Shown here: in pieces, positions 35,031-43,593 of the stretch
Layout: the number at the start of each line of letters is the position of its first letter
Numbering within the stretch: the stretch's first letter is position 1
Origin: Bacteroidota bacterium
Lineage (GTDB): Bacteria; Bacteroidota; Bacteroidia; Chitinophagales; Saprospiraceae
Assembly (NCBI GenBank): GCA_020160935.1
Contig: JAIUPL010000026.1
Span: 1-64,000 of the forward strand
Length of the DNA: 64,000 bases
Reading direction: 5' to 3'
The notes under the pieces: generated by a model
What the model saw: only the letters and a program-made list of their open reading frames with translations
What the model was told of the DNA's origin: nothing
Database searches by the model: none
Made by a program: the position numbers and the translations under genes

Positions 35031-36539
35031 TTAGTCGTAGCGGCGTTTTTCTTTTTTCCTTTTTGTTTTGAACATATTGCCGTCAGGCTCGCCGTTGCCG
35101 GTTGGGCCACCTTTGCGGGTCATAGCGCAACGGAAGCCGACGGTGCGGCTGGATTTGTTCTCGTCGAGGAAACGACGCGTGCCAGGCGAAAGCCAGAAAG
35201 CACGGTCGGCCCAGGAGCCGCCTTTGATTACGCGGGCCTGATCGTTGATGAGGGTACTCACACCATAGCGGTATTCTACGAGCGACTCTCTGTCGCCATC
35301 GAGGAAGTTGTACACTTCAGGGCGTTTGTAGTTGTCGCGCAGGGCAGTGGTGGTCGTATCCATCAGTTCATACACCAGTCGGCCAAGGCTGTCTTTTGTT
35401 ACAGGCGCGCCTGTTTCCGGGTCCAGTTTCTTGGTCGTAAAGATGTTACCACGGTAGGAGTTCAGGTCCTGGTTTTCGTTGTCGACGAGGTCGGCGCTGG
35501 TCATCGGACGGTACAGGTCGGCTGTCCATTCGTTTACGTTACCGGCCATGTTATACAGACCATAGTCGTTGGGCCAGTTGCTGCGCACGGGGCCGGGCGT
35601 GAAAGCGCGGTCGTTCAGAGCACCTGCCATACCGCCATAGTCACCACCGCTGCGTTTGAAGTTGGCCAGCATTTTACCCTGGTACTTGTTGCGTTTCTGG
35701 TAGCGTACGGTATTGCCATCCCAAGGATAGATACGGCGGTCGCTGATGAGTTCGTCTTTGCTGGCAGCCTGGTTGCCGAGCAGCGAAAGTGCTGCATATT
35801 CCCATTCCGCTTCTGTTGGGAGGCGATATGCCGGCAACAGGATACCGTCTTCAACGCGTACGCGGCGTTCGCCACCGGTGCGCTGGTCTTTGATGTTTTT
35901 GCGAACGCTTGGTTCGTACTGACCAACGAGGTATGCTTCTGTGTTGAAGTTGTTCTCGTTTTTCTGGTCAGGAGCAGGATCGATGATACCGCGGCGAATG
36001 AGGATCATTTCGTTGACGCGGTCGGTACGCCATTTGGCAAATTCGTTGGCCTGGTTCCAGTTAATACCTACTACAGGGTATTCATTGTAGTCAGGAGCGC
36101 GGAAATACGATTCAACCAGCGGTTCGTTGTATGCCAGTTCTTCGCGCCATACCAGTGTGTCGGGCAATGCACGTTTCCACACTTCCGGATACGTTTCGCC
36201 ATATACGCGGTCGATCCAGTAGAGGTATTCGCGATAATCGATGTTGCGCACTTCGGTTTCGTCCATGTAGAAAGACGATACCGTTACGCGGCGCGGCATG
36301 TTGTTCCATTCGAATGTAACATCCTGATCGGTAAGGCCCATGGTATAAGTACCGCCTTCAACCAGTACAAGATTCGGGCCTGTCGCCTGGCCTTCGTAGT
36401 CCGTTTTTTCAAAGCCGCCCCACTTTTGGTCATTGTATTTCCAGCCGGTCGTTGCAGATTTTTCGGTTTTTTTACCGCAGCTGGCAGCGAGCAGGACCAA
36501 TAGCAGCAAGCTCAACCCGTGAATGAGTGTTTTTTTCAT
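35031..36539 (-). CDS. gldJ: GldJ-like gliding-motility / type IX secretion lipoprotein (SUMF1 fold)
   Basis: 502 residues, lipoprotein Cys21 (LLAASCGKKTEKS). The sequence GPNLVLVEGGTYTMG, followed by PRRVTVSSFYMDETEVRNIDY, DYPEVWKRAL-like DTLVWREELAYNEP, YRLPTEAEWEYAA and RVIKGGSWADRAFWLSPGTR, is the formylglycine-generating-enzyme fold used by GldJ and GldK. Details such as DETEVRNIDYREYLYW match GldJ best. GldJ/GldK form the outer-membrane-associated ring of the type IX secretion and gliding machinery. The neighbouring PorP/SprF gene upstream fits. A TACATTTG promoter lies at 36575-36582. It ends in a basic, likely flexible tail. Confidence 0.85.
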   Translation of the reverse strand: MKKTLIHGLSLLLLVLLAASCGKKTEKSATTGWKYNDQKWGGFEKTDYEGQATGPNLVLVEGGTYTMGLTDQDVTFEWNNMPRRVTVSSFYMDETEVRNIDYREYLYWIDRVYGETYPEVWKRALPDTLVWREELAYNEPLVESYFRAPDYNEYPVVGINWNQANEFAKWRTDRVNEMILIRRGIIDPAPDQKNENNFNTEAYLVGQYEPSVRKNIKDQRTGGERRVRVEDGILLPAYRLPTEAEWEYAALSLLGNQAASKDELISDRRIYPWDGNTVRYQKRNKYQGKMLANFKRSGGDYGGMAGALNDRAFTPGPVRSNWPNDYGLYNMAGNVNEWTADLYRPMTSADLVDNENQDLNSYRGNIFTTKKLDPETGAPVTKDSLGRLVYELMDTTTTALRDNYKRPEVYNFLDGDRESLVEYRYGVSTLINDQARVIKGGSWADRAFWLSPGTRRFLDENKSSRTVGFRCAMTRKGGPTGNGEPDGNMFKTKRKKEKRRYD

Positions 36540-36574
36540 TGTTTATAAAAAAACAAGTTTTAAAAAATGAGTGG

Positions 36575-36582
36575 CAAATGTA
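36575..36582 (-). promoter_or_regulatory. Promoter element TACATTTG (gldJ-like gene)
   Basis: Exact TAnnTTTG on the minus strand, 35 bases before the ATG at 36539. It lies in the 103-base gap after porP/sprF, so gldJ can be transcribed independently. Confidence 0.5.
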
Positions 36583-36642
36583 GGCAAATAAAGCATTCTA
36601 TTTTCGCAGACTCTTCCAAATTTAACGAAAAAGCCGAGAATT

Positions 36643-37641
36643 TTACTGAAACATTCGAAGGCAATTGTTGATATCTGCGTGTTGTTTCTTTTTTCGGAGG
36701 CGTTCGTTTTTATCAAAAAGAATACCAAAAGTGAGTTCATAGGTTCCTCCGGAGCGTCCGGCCAGCCCTGATACGGTCAAATCGTAACTGAGCCCAACCT
36801 TGAAAATATCTTTTTTGAAGCCTGCCAGAACGATAACGGCATCGGAGTTCCTGAAAGTATGGCGATACCAGGCGCCGACAAACACAAGATCCAGTCCGGC
36901 ATACGCTCCGACGTTTAATTGTCTGTAAGGCCCTTGCGATACGAAGAGGAAATTCGGTGAGATAAACGAGGGCTGTGTACGTTTATTGCCTTCTTTAACA
37001 ATGATTTCGGTGCCTGCATGCAAGGTGTACCGCAGCGGAAGTCCCCTGTTTACATTGTTGTTGACCAGCAAAAACCCTTCGTTGGGCGTATTAAGGTGTT
37101 TGAGGGCGCCGCCGACATAGAATTTTTCGCTGAGCACCATAAAGCCGGCCGACACATCCAGGCGGGTTTGAGTGGTCACATCGGGGCGTATTTCGCCCGT
37201 GTTGTTGCCTATGCCGCCGATGGGGTCGATCTGATCGGGGAAAACGAGTTTGTCCCAGTTGAGGTTGGTTTGCCAGGCGCCGGCTTCCACACCTAGTTTG
37301 AAGGCCAATCCATCGTTCACCTGGAGTTGGTAGGCATATACTGCCGAGAGGCGGGTGCTGCGCAGTATCCCGTCGCCCGCATTGTCGCCCTCAATATTGA
37401 AGCCAATGCCGCTGTTGAGGCGTTCCAGTTGTTGTTCGTAGGAGGCGGCGTAGGTGCGATACGCGTTGTTGAAGCCCGTCCATTGGTTGCGGTAGGCCAG
37501 CCCGATCCGCGGCGCGAATGCGCTACCGGCAAATCCTGGATTGATTTGCAACGGCATGGCATAAAATTGGGAAAAAATAGGGTCCTGCGCGCTCGCCCAG
37601 CACCAGCATATCGAAAAAACTGCCGTCAGGAATAATTTCAT
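36643..37641 (-). CDS. PorP/SprF-family type IX secretion membrane protein
   Basis: 332 residues from the ATG at 37641 (MKLFLTAVFSICWCWASAQ, a signal peptide). Then DPIFSQFYAMPLQINPGFAGSA, the hallmark opening of PorP/SprF proteins, an outer-membrane barrel, and FGILFDKNERLRKKK near the end. PorP/SprF proteins help T9SS export or anchor specific cargo such as SprB-like adhesins. The frame extends 61 codons upstream, but that part only translates repeat C, so the later start is preferred. It lies next to the gldJ-like gene on the same strand. Confidence 0.88.
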   Translation of the reverse strand: MKLFLTAVFSICWCWASAQDPIFSQFYAMPLQINPGFAGSAFAPRIGLAYRNQWTGFNNAYRTYAASYEQQLERLNSGIGFNIEGDNAGDGILRSTRLSAVYAYQLQVNDGLAFKLGVEAGAWQTNLNWDKLVFPDQIDPIGGIGNNTGEIRPDVTTQTRLDVSAGFMVLSEKFYVGGALKHLNTPNEGFLLVNNNVNRGLPLRYTLHAGTEIIVKEGNKRTQPSFISPNFLFVSQGPYRQLNVGAYAGLDLVFVGAWYRHTFRNSDAVIVLAGFKKDIFKVGLSYDLTVSGLAGRSGGTYELTFGILFDKNERLRKKKQHADINNCLRMFQ

Positions 37642-37721
37642 GTCGTGAAGTTCAGGTTTATCCCTGAAACAAAAAGTGAAACGACACGGTTTTTCGTGAA
37701 TTGCTTGGTTCGGACAAAAAA

Positions 37722-37878
37722 TAGAGGTGAGAGGTGAGAGCGTGAGAGATGTGAGAGTTCGTAGAGTGGACTGCTTGCTCATAGCAATTTTTGGAGCGAA
37801 GCGGTACACTCTACGTATTCTCACCTCTCACTTCTCGCCTCTCGCTTCTCTCACGCTCTCACCTTCTCACGCTCTATT
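37722..37878. repeat. Composite inverted repeat with GTAGAGT core, GTGAGAG family (element C)
   Basis: The left arm (37724-37759) has GGTGAGAGGTGAGAGCG and the right arm (37816-37876) TCTCACCTCTCAC units. The core 37760-37815 pairs CGTAGAGTGGACTGCTT with AAGCGGTACACTCTACG. The M48 gene stop TAG (37881 side) abuts the right arm as TAGAGCGTGAGAAGG. Confidence 0.88.
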
Positions 37879-37880
37879 TT

Positions 37881-38705
37881 TTACTTTCTCTTCGAACTCG
37901 CCGGCACCGGATACTTCCGTGCATACGCCTGTGCTTTCGGGATCAATTCCTTCAAAGTCTGGCTTCTTTTGGCCGGGTCGGGGTGGGTGCTCAGGAATTC
38001 GGGCGGGCGACCGCCACCGCTGGAACTCATGCGTTGCCAGAATGGCGCGGCTTCATTGGGGTTGTAACCGGCCATAGCCATCAGGTACAGACCGATTTCG
38101 TCGGCTTCCGATTCGTGTTTACGGCTGAACGGCAGCAGAACGCCTACCTGCGCGCCGGCGCCGGCAGCAGCCATCAGCAGATTGCGGGTTTGGGAAGGCT
38201 TTTGCGACAGAGCGAGGTCGAGCGAGGAAAGGCCCAGTTGTGCTACCAGCCCCTGGCTCATGCGTTCGTTGCCGTGGTTGGCGAGCGCATGCGCAATTTC
38301 GTGGCCCATCACCACTGCGAGGGCGTCTTCATTTTGCGTAACTTTCAGAATACCGGTGTACACCACCACTTTCCCGCCGGGCATACAAAATGCATTGACG
38401 GTGGGGTCGTCTACTACATTGAACTCCCAGGCAAAGCCTTTGAGTTCGTCCTGTATTTTTTTCGAGCGATAATACACATCTACGGCGGCTTTCAGGTCGT
38501 TGCCCACGCGGCGAACGAGGTCGACCTCTTTACCCGAACTCAAGGTTTTGTTTTGCGAAATAAAAGTGCGGTACTCTGCAAAACTGGTCTGGTTGAGGGT
38601 AGACGTAGGAATCAGGTTGAGGGATTTTCTCCCGGTAAATACGGTTTTATTGCAGGCAGCCAGCATCAAGAGTACTGCTATGCCCAGCAGAAATTTCCTG
38701 GTCAT
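37881..38705 (-). CDS. M48-family metalloprotease lipoprotein
   Basis: 274 residues from the ATG at 38705. Lipoprotein Cys18 (LLMLAACNKTVFTGRKSLNL). The zinc motif HEIAHALANH lies in VVMGHEIAHALANHGNERMS, with the third ligand Glu in SRKHESEADEIGLYLMAMAGY. This is the M48 (Ste24p/BepA-like) layout; BepA-type proteases act in outer-membrane quality control. There is no TPR domain, so it is a short form (LoiP/YcaL-like). I rejected the upstream start at 38777 because the lipoprotein signal begins at 38705. The C-terminus is basic (PVPASSKRK) and the stop abuts repeat C. Confidence 0.9.
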   Translation of the reverse strand: MTRKFLLGIAVLLMLAACNKTVFTGRKSLNLIPTSTLNQTSFAEYRTFISQNKTLSSGKEVDLVRRVGNDLKAAVDVYYRSKKIQDELKGFAWEFNVVDDPTVNAFCMPGGKVVVYTGILKVTQNEDALAVVMGHEIAHALANHGNERMSQGLVAQLGLSSLDLALSQKPSQTRNLLMAAAGAGAQVGVLLPFSRKHESEADEIGLYLMAMAGYNPNEAAPFWQRMSSSGGGRPPEFLSTHPDPAKRSQTLKELIPKAQAYARKYPVPASSKRK

Positions 38706-38808
38706 ACTGTCGAATTTGAATGGTTTAAAATGTTTGTCATGTGCATTATACGAAAAAACCGTTCCCGGGTCATGCACATGCGCCGTAAAAATATCTTAAA
38801 AAACGCAA

Positions 38809-38841
38809 AGCGGCGGCGTGTAACAAAACACACCGCCGCCT
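38809..38841 (-). terminator. Intrinsic terminator of rplY
   Basis: GCGGCGTGT and ACACCGCCGC form the stem. The minus strand continues with CTTTGCGTTTTTTAAG. It lies 30 bases after the L25 stop. Confidence 0.75.
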
Positions 38842-38869
38842 GGCTCTATTATTTTGAAAGGCAGAAAAA

Positions 38870-39439
38870 TTATTTACCGCCTCTGAGTGCACGCGGGATT
38901 TCGATGGAAGCGATCGGAACAGCACCGTTGTTGGTGATTTCCACGCCATCGTTTGCAATGATGTCGCGTACGCGGAGCGTAGCACCCAGTTCCATTTTGG
39001 AAATATCGGCCGATACCTCGTCTACCACTTTCTCGGGAGTGGTCAGGATATTGATCGAACGAAGAGAAGGGATGAATTTACCCCCTTCTTTCACACCCGG
39101 AGCAGCGCCTACGAAGCGCAGCGGCACCGTGGCTTTGAATTTTACGCCCGGTACGAGTTCGAGGAAGTCGATATGTACCACTTCATCCGTTACCGGGTGA
39201 AATTGAATATCTTTTACGATGGCCTTGTGCTTTTTGCCGCCCAGTTCAATTTCAACCAGTTTGAATTTGGAGGTGTACACCAGGTGGCGGAGTGCCGGAG
39301 CCTCCACGCTGAAAGAGATGGCCTCACCGCCGCCGCTTTTGTAGATAACTGCGGGGGCGTGTCCGTTCGTGCGGATTTTCTTGTTTACTTCTTTACCGGA
39401 AGTCTCTTTCTTGTGACCTTGAATAGCAATGATTTCCAT
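38870..39439 (-). CDS. rplY: 50S ribosomal protein L25/general stress protein Ctc
   Basis: 189 residues from the ATG at 39439 (MEIIAIQGHKKETSGKEVNKKIR), the long CTC form. The N-terminal L25 domain includes NGHAPAVIYKSGG and the 5S-rRNA-binding KDIQFHPVTDEVVHIDF. The C-terminal TL5-like domain follows (VKFKATVPLRFVGAAPGVKEGG; GATLRVRDI). It binds 5S rRNA in the large subunit. A TACCTTTG promoter lies at 39482-39489, 43 bases upstream. The usual neighbours (prs, pth) are absent. Confidence 0.93.
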   Translation of the reverse strand: MEIIAIQGHKKETSGKEVNKKIRTNGHAPAVIYKSGGGEAISFSVEAPALRHLVYTSKFKLVEIELGGKKHKAIVKDIQFHPVTDEVVHIDFLELVPGVKFKATVPLRFVGAAPGVKEGGKFIPSLRSINILTTPEKVVDEVSADISKMELGATLRVRDIIANDGVEITNNGAVPIASIEIPRALRGGK

Positions 39440-39481
39440 CGTATTGTATGCTAAAAATGATTCTTTTTCTGAAAATGCCCG

Positions 39482-39489
39482 CAAAGGTA
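39482..39489 (-). promoter_or_regulatory. Promoter element TACCTTTG (rplY)
   Basis: Exact TAnnTTTG on the minus strand, followed by CGGG. The ATG is 43 bases downstream. Confidence 0.55.
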
Positions 39490-39661
39490 AGTTCATATCC
39501 GCCGAAAATCCAAGGGAAGCGTAAAAAAATGATAAAAATATTCGTGAAAATATAGGTCCAGCGCTTCATCTTTATCCACTGAACGAAATGGCTTGATGGC
39601 AAGCGGTTCGTTTTATTGATCACCCGACCAGATCAAATGGCCGATTAACACCCACTTGAAT

Positions 39662-40672
39662 ATGAAAAAAACGCTTTTTCCTGCCCTGCTCCTGTTTCTG
39701 GGAGCGCTTATGGCCTGCCATCAAACCCCGCCGACAGCTGCACCAGATGCAGATTACCTTAAAAATACCGAAACCGGCATCAAATCGGGCGGCGTACGTC
39801 TGATCTCCCTCGATGGCGGCAAATACAAGGTATGGACAAAACGAATCGGCAACAACCCGCGCATCAAAGTGCTGCTCCTGCACGGCGGGCCGGCCTGCAC
39901 ACACGAGTATTTCGAAAGTATGGAAAGTTTTTTCCCACAGGAAGGCATCGAGTTTTACTACTACGACCAACTGGGTTCGGCCTATTCCGACCAGCCTTCC
40001 GATACCAGTCTCTGGAACCTACCCCGCTTTGTGGAAGAAGTGGAACAGGTGCGGCAGGCACTCGGGCTGGATAAAGACAATTTTTACCTGCTCGGCCATT
40101 CCTGGGGCGGCATTCTGGCAATCGAATACGCCCTGAAATACCAGCAGCATCTGAAAGGGCTCGTTATTTCCAATATGATGTCGAGCGCGCCCGATTATGC
40201 GCGTTATGCCGAAGAGGTGCTGGCGCCTCAAATTCCGCGCAGCGTACTCGATACCATCCGAATGCTGGAAGCCAAAGGCGATTTTGCCAATCCGAAATAC
40301 ATGGAACTGCTGCTACCTCATTTTTACAACCAGCACATCTGCCGGCTCCCCCTGGCCGAATGGCCCGACCCCATGCAGCGGAGTTTAAACAAAATCAACC
40401 AGACGATTTATGTCACCATGCAGGGCCCCAGTGAATTCGGCATTTCCGGCAAACTGGAAAAATGGGACCGCAAGGCCGACCTGCCCAAAATACAGGTACC
40501 CACGCTCGTCATCGGCGCTACGCACGACACCATGGATCCCAAACACATGGAATGGATGGCTTCACAATTTCCAAAAGGAAAGTTTTTGCTGTGCCCCAAT
40601 GGCAGCCACATGAGTATGTGGGATGATCAGGAGCATTATTTTCCGGGACTGATTCAGTTCCTGAAGTCCTGA
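39662..40672 (+). CDS. Alpha/beta-hydrolase lipoprotein, proline iminopeptidase-like
   Basis: 336 residues. Lipoprotein Cys19 (LGALMACHQTPP). The S33 peptidase pattern is visible: oxyanion motif LLLHGGPACTHEYFES, YYYDQLGSAYSDQP, nucleophile elbow LLGHSWGG, late Asp in GATHDTMDP, and catalytic His in CPNGSHMSMW. It likely releases N-terminal proline or similar residues from peptides in the periplasm or at the surface. I chose the ATG at 39662 (MKKT) over the TTG six bases upstream. The last codons (AAG TCC TGA) already belong to repeat D. Confidence 0.88.
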   Translation: MKKTLFPALLLFLGALMACHQTPPTAAPDADYLKNTETGIKSGGVRLISLDGGKYKVWTKRIGNNPRIKVLLLHGGPACTHEYFESMESFFPQEGIEFYYYDQLGSAYSDQPSDTSLWNLPRFVEEVEQVRQALGLDKDNFYLLGHSWGGILAIEYALKYQQHLKGLVISNMMSSAPDYARYAEEVLAPQIPRSVLDTIRMLEAKGDFANPKYMELLLPHFYNQHICRLPLAEWPDPMQRSLNKINQTIYVTMQGPSEFGISGKLEKWDRKADLPKIQVPTLVIGATHDTMDPKHMEWMASQFPKGKFLLCPNGSHMSMWDDQEHYFPGLIQFLKS

Positions 40673-40860
40673 GTCCTAAGTCCTAAGTCCTAAGTCCTGA
40701 GTCCTGAGTCCTGAGTCCTGAGTCCTGAGTCGTCAGTCCTGAGTCCTAAGTCTGTAGAGTACACCTTTGCACCCTTGGCTTTGCCAATATCAAATACCAT
40801 AGGTACAAAGGTGTACTCTACAGACTTAGGACTCAGGACTGACGACTCAGGACTTGCAAA
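40665..40860. repeat. Composite inverted repeat with GTAGAGTACACC core, AGTCCTGAGTCC family (element D)
   Basis: The left arm (40665-40750) has AGTCCTAAGTCC/AGTCCTGAGTCC units, and the right arm (40826-40858) GACTTAGGACTCAGGACTG. The core 40751-40825 pairs TCTGTAGAGTACACCTTTG with its complement. Both convergent genes end in Lys-Ser-stop encoded by AAGTCCTGA of this array. Confidence 0.92.
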
Positions 40861-41974
40861 ACTCTTCCCATGCCTCCCCCGCCAACTGCCGCGTCAATTG
40901 CTCGATATAATAACTGCCCGCGGCAGGATCGGCAATATCGCCCAGGCCGCTTTCCAGTTGGAGCAGGTGCTGTACGTTGCGGGCAATACGGCGGCCGAAT
41001 GCCTGCGGGTATTGGGCGGCCGATTCGCGCCCTGCATCATAAGGCAACACGGTGAGCCGGTCGGCGCCACCAATCACGGCCGACATGGCCATGGTGGTGG
41101 CCCGTATCATATTGGAATACAAATCGTCGGCATACACTTCGCTATTGAAATGTGCAGCCGTGACAGGCAACACGAGCGGCGCCTCCCACACCTTTAATAT
41201 ATGTAGCCACAAAAGTTTGAAGGCCCGCAGTTGGGCGATTTCATAAAAATAACTTTTGCCAATGGGCAGGTCGAATTCCAGATGGGCGGCCACGCGGGCA
41301 GGCGACACGCCGCGTTCGGCAAGTTTTTCCAGGTAGAGATTGCCCTGTCGCAGCAAGGAAACAATATTGGATACCGGGCCGGATGTTGCTTCCGGGCGCA
41401 GGGACACCACTGAAAAACGGGGAAAGTTTTCCGACACGAATTGCAGCAAATCAGCCAGATAGCGCCAGTCGACAATCTCGTTGTGCAGGGCCGGGTTATA
41501 GGATAAGGATCCGCGCAAGGACGACGTTTTTAATCCGCGGGCGCCGGCCAGTTGTGCCAGCAAGGCCAGAAGTGCGCCGGGGTTCGATTCGACACCCGCG
41601 CCGGCAAAGTGCAGACCGATATAGTCCGGATGAATGTCTTCCAGCAACTGCGTCAGGGTTGCCAGGTCCGGAGTGCTTGGCAGGTGAAAACACAACCCCT
41701 GCGCGCCACCTTCCAGCGCGTCGAGGGCCATTCGGTTGGCTGCGGCAGGGTCGGCGGCCGGAATATCTTCGCAAATTTCCCAGGGATGCGCTGCGTCTGT
41801 AAGTGGAACCGGCGGCTGCGGAAAGTCGTCGGCATGCATAAAAGGCTCTACCGTAATGCTTTCCGACAATTTCCAGGAAAGATCATCCATGCTTTTGTCT
41901 TTCAAATCCTTGCGAATTTGTTGGAGCCAGGCATTCTTACTGATGGCGGGAAATTCGGTAAAATCCGGTGTCAT
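40847..41974 (-). CDS. Methylmalonyl-CoA mutase small (beta) subunit, apparently shortened at the C-terminus
   Basis: 375 residues. The N-terminus (KNAWLQQIRKDLKDKSMDDLSW) and barrel (LTVLPYDAG; GDIADPAAGSYYIEQLTRQLAGEAW) match the non-catalytic MutA subunit that pairs with MutB to interconvert methylmalonyl-CoA and succinyl-CoA. After AGSYYIEQLT the family normally continues for tens of residues (AW..F..IE..GG...). Here the protein ends EEFCKS, and the last codons are repeat-derived. No mutB is in the window. Either a shortened but working subunit or a decayed one. Promoter TACTTTTG at 42004-42011. Confidence 0.82.
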   Translation of the reverse strand: MTPDFTEFPAISKNAWLQQIRKDLKDKSMDDLSWKLSESITVEPFMHADDFPQPPVPLTDAAHPWEICEDIPAADPAAANRMALDALEGGAQGLCFHLPSTPDLATLTQLLEDIHPDYIGLHFAGAGVESNPGALLALLAQLAGARGLKTSSLRGSLSYNPALHNEIVDWRYLADLLQFVSENFPRFSVVSLRPEATSGPVSNIVSLLRQGNLYLEKLAERGVSPARVAAHLEFDLPIGKSYFYEIAQLRAFKLLWLHILKVWEAPLVLPVTAAHFNSEVYADDLYSNMIRATTMAMSAVIGGADRLTVLPYDAGRESAAQYPQAFGRRIARNVQHLLQLESGLGDIADPAAGSYYIEQLTRQLAGEAWEEFCKS

Positions 41975-42003
41975 AACAAGATATTTAGGTAGGTATTACA
42001 GCA

Positions 42004-42011
42004 CAAAAGTA
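42004..42011 (-). promoter_or_regulatory. Promoter element TACTTTTG (mutA-like gene)
   Basis: Exact TAnnTTTG on the minus strand, 29 bases before the ATG at 41974. Confidence 0.5.
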
Positions 42012-42127
42012 AAGGTACCAGCCCATGAAATGGGTGTTATCAGGCCCAATTTAGTGCGTGTATAAAAAAGCAGGCGTTTTGCCATCAAATTCGTAAAAAT
42101 TACAAACTTTTTTCCGGAGAGCATGTT

Positions 42128-42135
42128 TACCTTTG
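42128..42135 (+). promoter_or_regulatory. Promoter element TACCTTTG (iscS)
   Basis: Exact TAnnTTTG preceded by a T-rich stretch, 26 bases before the iscS ATG at 42162. Probably drives iscS-iscU-iscA. No IscR-like palindrome was recognised. Confidence 0.55.
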
Positions 42136-42161
42136 CGGTTGATTCAATCTAAATAAGATTT

Positions 42162-43382
42162 ATGGAAAAGCGCCGACTGATATATCTGGACAATAATGCG
42201 ACTACTCCCTGCGACCCCCGTGTGGTGGATGCTATGATTCCTTTTTTCTATGAAAAGCACGGCAACGCGGCCAGCCGCAGCCACCAGTTCGGCTGGGAAG
42301 CGGAAGACGCGGTGGACTACGCCCGCGAACAGATTGCCAAACTGCTGAATGTGGAAGATAAGGAAATCATCTTCACATCGGGCGCTACCGAGAGCAACAA
42401 CCTGGCGCTGAAAGGTGTGTTCGAGATGTATGCCAAAAAAGGCAACCACATCATCACAGCCGAAACCGAGCACAAAGCCATCCTCGACACCTGCAAACAC
42501 CTCGAAAAAGCAGGCGCCGAAATCACCTACCTGAAAGTGCAGGAAGATGGCCTCATCAACCTCGAGGAACTGGAAGCCGCTATCAAACCGACCACCATTC
42601 TGGTGTCGCTCATGTGGGCCAACAACGAAACCGGCGTGATTCAGCCGATGCAGGAAATTGCCCGCATCTGCGAAAAACACGGCGTGCTGTTCCACTCCGA
42701 CGCTACACAGGCCGTAGGCAAAATCAAAACGCATCCGCGCGAAATCGGCGTACACCTCATGTCGTTTACGGCACACAAAATGTACGGCCCCAAAGGCGTG
42801 GGCGGCCTGTACGTAAGCCGCAAAAACCCGCGTGTGAAAGTAACCGCCCAAATGGACGGCGGCGGCCACGAACGCGGCATGCGCTCCGGCACGCTCAATG
42901 TACCCGGCATCGTAGGTTTCGGTAAAGCAGCCGAAATTGCCATGAATGAAATGGAACAGGATGCCGCACGCCTCAGCCGCCTGCGCGACAAGCTCCAGAC
43001 GGAACTGACCAAACTGGAAGAAACCAAGATAAACGGTAATGTGGACAGCCGCATGCCGCATGTCACCAATATTTCCTTCAAACACGTGGAAGGCGAAGGC
43101 CTGATGATGACCTTCAACCAGAATATCGCCGTTTCGTCGGGCTCGGCCTGCACTTCGGCATCGCTGGAGCCTTCGTACGTGCTGGTGGGCATGGGCCTCG
43201 GCGATGACCTGGCGCATTCCAGCATCCGCTTCTCGCTCGGCCGTTTCACCACGGAAGAGGAAGTGGATCAGGCCATCGAACTGGTGCGCAACGGCGTGAA
43301 CCACATGCGCGAACTCAGCCCCATCTGGGAAATGTATAAAGACGGTGTCGACCTGAGTAAAATCGAATGGTCGGCCCACTAA
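42162..43382 (+). CDS. iscS: Cysteine desulfurase IscS
   Basis: 406 residues, the normal length for IscS/NifS. PLP lysine K206 in SFTAHKMYGPKG, conserved H104 in ETEHKAIL, D180 in FHSDATQAVGK, and the sulfur-carrying Cys330 in SSGSACTSAS on the mobile loop. It removes sulfur from cysteine and passes it to IscU. It is the first gene of a compact isc cluster, followed by a 36-codon ORF, iscU and an iscA-like gene. An antisense frame of similar length is a shadow. Confidence 0.96.
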   Translation: MEKRRLIYLDNNATTPCDPRVVDAMIPFFYEKHGNAASRSHQFGWEAEDAVDYAREQIAKLLNVEDKEIIFTSGATESNNLALKGVFEMYAKKGNHIITAETEHKAILDTCKHLEKAGAEITYLKVQEDGLINLEELEAAIKPTTILVSLMWANNETGVIQPMQEIARICEKHGVLFHSDATQAVGKIKTHPREIGVHLMSFTAHKMYGPKGVGGLYVSRKNPRVKVTAQMDGGGHERGMRSGTLNVPGIVGFGKAAEIAMNEMEQDAARLSRLRDKLQTELTKLEETKINGNVDSRMPHVTNISFKHVEGEGLMMTFNQNIAVSSGSACTSASLEPSYVLVGMGLGDDLAHSSIRFSLGRFTTEEEVDQAIELVRNGVNHMRELSPIWEMYKDGVDLSKIEWSAH

Positions 43383-43399
43383 ACCTGTTGAACACTGCC

Positions 43400-43510
43400 A
43401 TGAGCCCGATACAAAGTCCGCCCGATGCGTTTACGCAACTGCTGTACAAGATTTACTACGGGTTGAAAAGCGTGTATTACAGTCTTTTTAAAAAGAATTC
43501 CGGTAAATAA
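43400..43510 (+). CDS. Tiny ORF between iscS and iscU (36 aa), unknown
   Basis: An ATG at 43400, 17 bases after the iscS stop, opens a 36-codon frame ending TAA at 43510. The peptide starts MSPIQSPPDAFTQLLYKIYY and ends FKKNSGK: a short acidic/polar lead, an amphipathic Tyr/Leu-rich middle and a basic tail. It lies in the same transcript as iscS and just before a hairpin. It may be a genuine small Isc-linked peptide or chance coding; I recognise no family. Confidence 0.4.
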   Translation: MSPIQSPPDAFTQLLYKIYYGLKSVYYSLFKKNSGK

Positions 43511-43511
43511 T

Positions 43512-43544
43512 AACGTCGGCAGGGTTTTAAACCCAACCGACGTT
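43512..43544 (+). terminator. Hairpin between iscS/tiny ORF and iscU
   Basis: AACGTCGG (43512-43519) pairs with CCGACGTT (43537-43544), enclosing GGGTTTTAAACCC. It is followed by GAAAAAACG, not a U-run, so it is more likely an mRNA-processing or partial attenuating hairpin than a full terminator. Confidence 0.5.
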
Positions 43545-43593
43545 GAAAAAACGAAACCCTCTTTCTTTTAACAAACAGATCAATTTTCATCAT

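Noticed and set aside
34989-36503. 504-codon frame antisense to the GldJ-like gene
   Set aside because: The GldJ-like frame has a lipoprotein signal and family motifs. The antisense frame runs through its terminator and has no features.
37642-37824. Upstream 61-codon extension of PorP/SprF
   Set aside because: It translates repeat C and precedes a clear signal peptide beginning at 37641.
37791-39200. 469-codon plus-strand frame through repeat C, M48 and L25
   Set aside because: It starts inside a repeat and lies antisense to two well-supported genes, so it cannot be one natural protein.
42144-43379. 411-codon frame antisense to iscS
   Set aside because: IscS shows its PLP lysine and active cysteine. 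The opposing frame is a codon-bias shadow.
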